A stretch of 26,593 bases of DNA from DATAXI01 sp036266845 (GTDB taxonomy: Bacteria; Verrucomicrobiota; Verrucomicrobiia; Chthoniobacterales; Chthoniobacteraceae): positions 1-26,593 of the forward strand of contig DATAXI010000234.1 of the NCBI GenBank assembly GCA_036266845.1, written 5' to 3'. Below are positions 22,763 to 26,593 of the stretch, piece after piece (the stretch's first letter is position 1; each line of letters starts with the position of its first letter). The translations under genes and the position numbers were made by a program. Under the pieces are notes generated by a model. It was not told the DNA's origin. It saw only the letters and a list, made by a program, of their open reading frames with translations, and ran no database searches.

Positions 22763-23332
22763 TTAGGAACTCCCCTTGATTTGGCTTGATTTACCTTGAT
22801 TCCCCGGGGCGGGAGCTTCCGACTCGCGAGCCCAGACAAAACAGAGATCGGAGAGGCGGTTGAGGTAGCGGACGATCTCGGGGTTTACGGCGTCTTGCTG
22901 ATCGCGGAGCTTCAATACCCGGCGCTCTGAGCGGCGGCAGACTGTGCGGGCGAAATCGAAGGCGGCGCCGGCCTGGGAGCCGCCGGGCATGACCCAATCC
23001 GTGAGGGAGACCTTGCGCTCGCCTTCGTGGACCAGAGCTGTGAGGCGTTCCGTGGCCTCGGCGGAGATGTATTTCCCCTGGGATTTCTCGTAGCGCGGGC
23101 GGTCGTCCTCCAGCAGGGCCAGCTCGCCCATCAGCAGGACGAGCTCGTTCTGGATGCGAAGAATCTCCTCATTCAGCGGGCCGGGACCGGATGCGGCGCG
23201 GGCCATGCCGAGGGCGGCGTTCAATTCATCAACCGCGCCGCACGCCTCGATGCGGGTGTCGGTCTTGGGCACGCGGCGGTTGAAAAGCAGGGCGCTGGTG
23301 CCATCGTCGCCGGTCTTGGTGGATATGGACAT
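22763..23332 (-). CDS. ATP:cob(I)alamin adenosyltransferase, PduO type
   Basis: A 189-aa member of the PduO/MMAB family, which transfers adenosyl from ATP to cob(I)alamin to make coenzyme B12. The N-terminal ATP-binding signature TKTGDDGTS (5-13) and the segment RIEACGAVDELNAALG (27-42) are present. The C-terminal signature PGG....AAFDFARTVCRRSERR (116-138) contains the conserved arginines, and NRLSDLCFVWAR (158-169) follows. Usual length is about 180-190 aa, so it is complete. The ATG at 23332 lies 7 nt after a good -10 element, so the message may be almost leaderless, and no Shine-Dalgarno sequence is present. No B12 riboswitch or other cobalamin gene is seen nearby. Confidence 0.95.
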   Translation of the reverse strand: MSISTKTGDDGTSALLFNRRVPKTDTRIEACGAVDELNAALGMARAASGPGPLNEEILRIQNELVLLMGELALLEDDRPRYEKSQGKYISAEATERLTALVHEGERKVSLTDWVMPGGSQAGAAFDFARTVCRRSERRVLKLRDQQDAVNPEIVRYLNRLSDLCFVWARESEAPAPGNQGKSSQIKGSS

Positions 23333-23339
23333 ACGGGGA

Positions 23340-23367
23340 ATTTTACAGGAGGAACCGAAGTTGGCAA
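23340..23367 (-). promoter_or_regulatory. sigma-70-like promoter of the cobalamin adenosyltransferase gene
   Basis: On the minus strand, TTGCCA (23367-23362) and TAAAAT (23345-23340) are separated by 16 nt. Each hexamer matches the consensus at five of six positions. Only 7 nt lie between the -10 element and the ATG, so transcription would start at or next to the start codon. Confidence 0.6.
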
Positions 23368-23380
23368 AAGTCCGGAGAAA

Positions 23381-23401
23381 AGCAGTTTTAGTGAAACTGC
23401 T
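23381..23401. promoter_or_regulatory. perfect 8-bp inverted repeat upstream of the adenosyltransferase promoter
   Basis: agcagttt / aaactgct with a 5-nt centre (tagtg), 13 nt upstream of the -35 element. It could be an operator for a dimeric regulator. On the minus strand the right arm is followed by TTTTC, so a weak second terminator behind rpoC is the alternative. Confidence 0.45.
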
Positions 23402-23437
23402 CCGTTGCCTTCATTCCATGAAACCCCCGCCGTCCCG

Positions 23438-23483
23438 AAAAAAAAATCCGGGCCGGACGCGGCGGAGAGGAGCCGCGCCCGGC
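23438..23483 (-). terminator. intrinsic terminator of rpoC
   Basis: On the minus strand, GCCGGGCGCGGC (23483-23472) pairs with GCCGCGTCCGGC (23463-23452): 12 bp with one G-U pair and an 8-nt loop. After five bases comes a run of nine T (23446-23438). It begins 23 nt past the rpoC stop codon. Confidence 0.85.
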
Positions 23484-23506
23484 GGACGGAAAAATATCGC
23501 TGCCAG

Positions 23507-26593
<3,087 letters not shown>

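Overview
This is a gene-dense, G+C-rich stretch of bacterial chromosome. It carries core genes (the 3' part of rpoC, rpsB, tsf), a 2-oxoacid dehydrogenase operon, a KdsD/KpsF-type isomerase typical of a Gram-negative outer membrane, and two accessory operons. Gene content and style (short EF-Ts, CheB-CheR fusion, mostly starts without a Shine-Dalgarno sequence) would fit Verrucomicrobiota or a related PVC lineage. That assignment is inference; no rRNA gene or other decisive marker is present.

Layout. (1) 175-7473, all minus strand: a signalling cluster. In transcription order it holds two small unknown proteins, a 979-aa CheB-CheR-PAS fusion, a double-PAS histidine kinase, a single-domain receiver, a small degenerate HisKA_3 kinase and a NarL-type response regulator. 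No receptor, CheA or CheW is present. (2) 7664-12214, minus: four genes that overlap stop to start. They encode a mandelate-racemase-type enolase-superfamily enzyme, a membrane protein made of two copies of one domain, a gluconate-2-dehydrogenase subunit-3-like protein and a GMC flavoprotein. This is the most novel-looking block and reads as a sugar or sugar-acid oxidation module. (3) 12420-13535, plus: a short PaaK/CapK-like adenylate-forming enzyme, convergent with kdsD. (4) 13541-14837, minus: HPr followed by the KpsF/KdsD sugar-phosphate isomerase. (5) 14994-16574, plus: a small secreted protein and a GT4 glycosyltransferase. (6) 16918-20162, plus: E1 alpha, E1 beta and E2 of a 2-oxoacid dehydrogenase, without E3. 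(7) 20180-22175, minus: rpsB, tsf and a DUF2237 gene. (8) 22353-23332, minus: a PduO-type cobalamin adenosyltransferase and a small membrane protein, behind a good sigma-70-like promoter that would give a nearly leaderless mRNA. (9) 23507-26593, minus: rpoC, cut off by the right edge of the window and ending in a clear intrinsic terminator.

How the parts may work together. The signalling cluster could pass a signal from the CheB-CheR-PAS protein and PAS kinase to the receiver and then to transcription through the NarL regulator. In the oxidation operon the flavoprotein and its subunit-3 partner probably hand electrons to the membrane, where the duplicated protein with its repeated histidines is the obvious candidate anchor or electron acceptor. 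These links are inferences from gene order. No tRNA, rRNA, CRISPR array, insertion sequence or prophage was seen.
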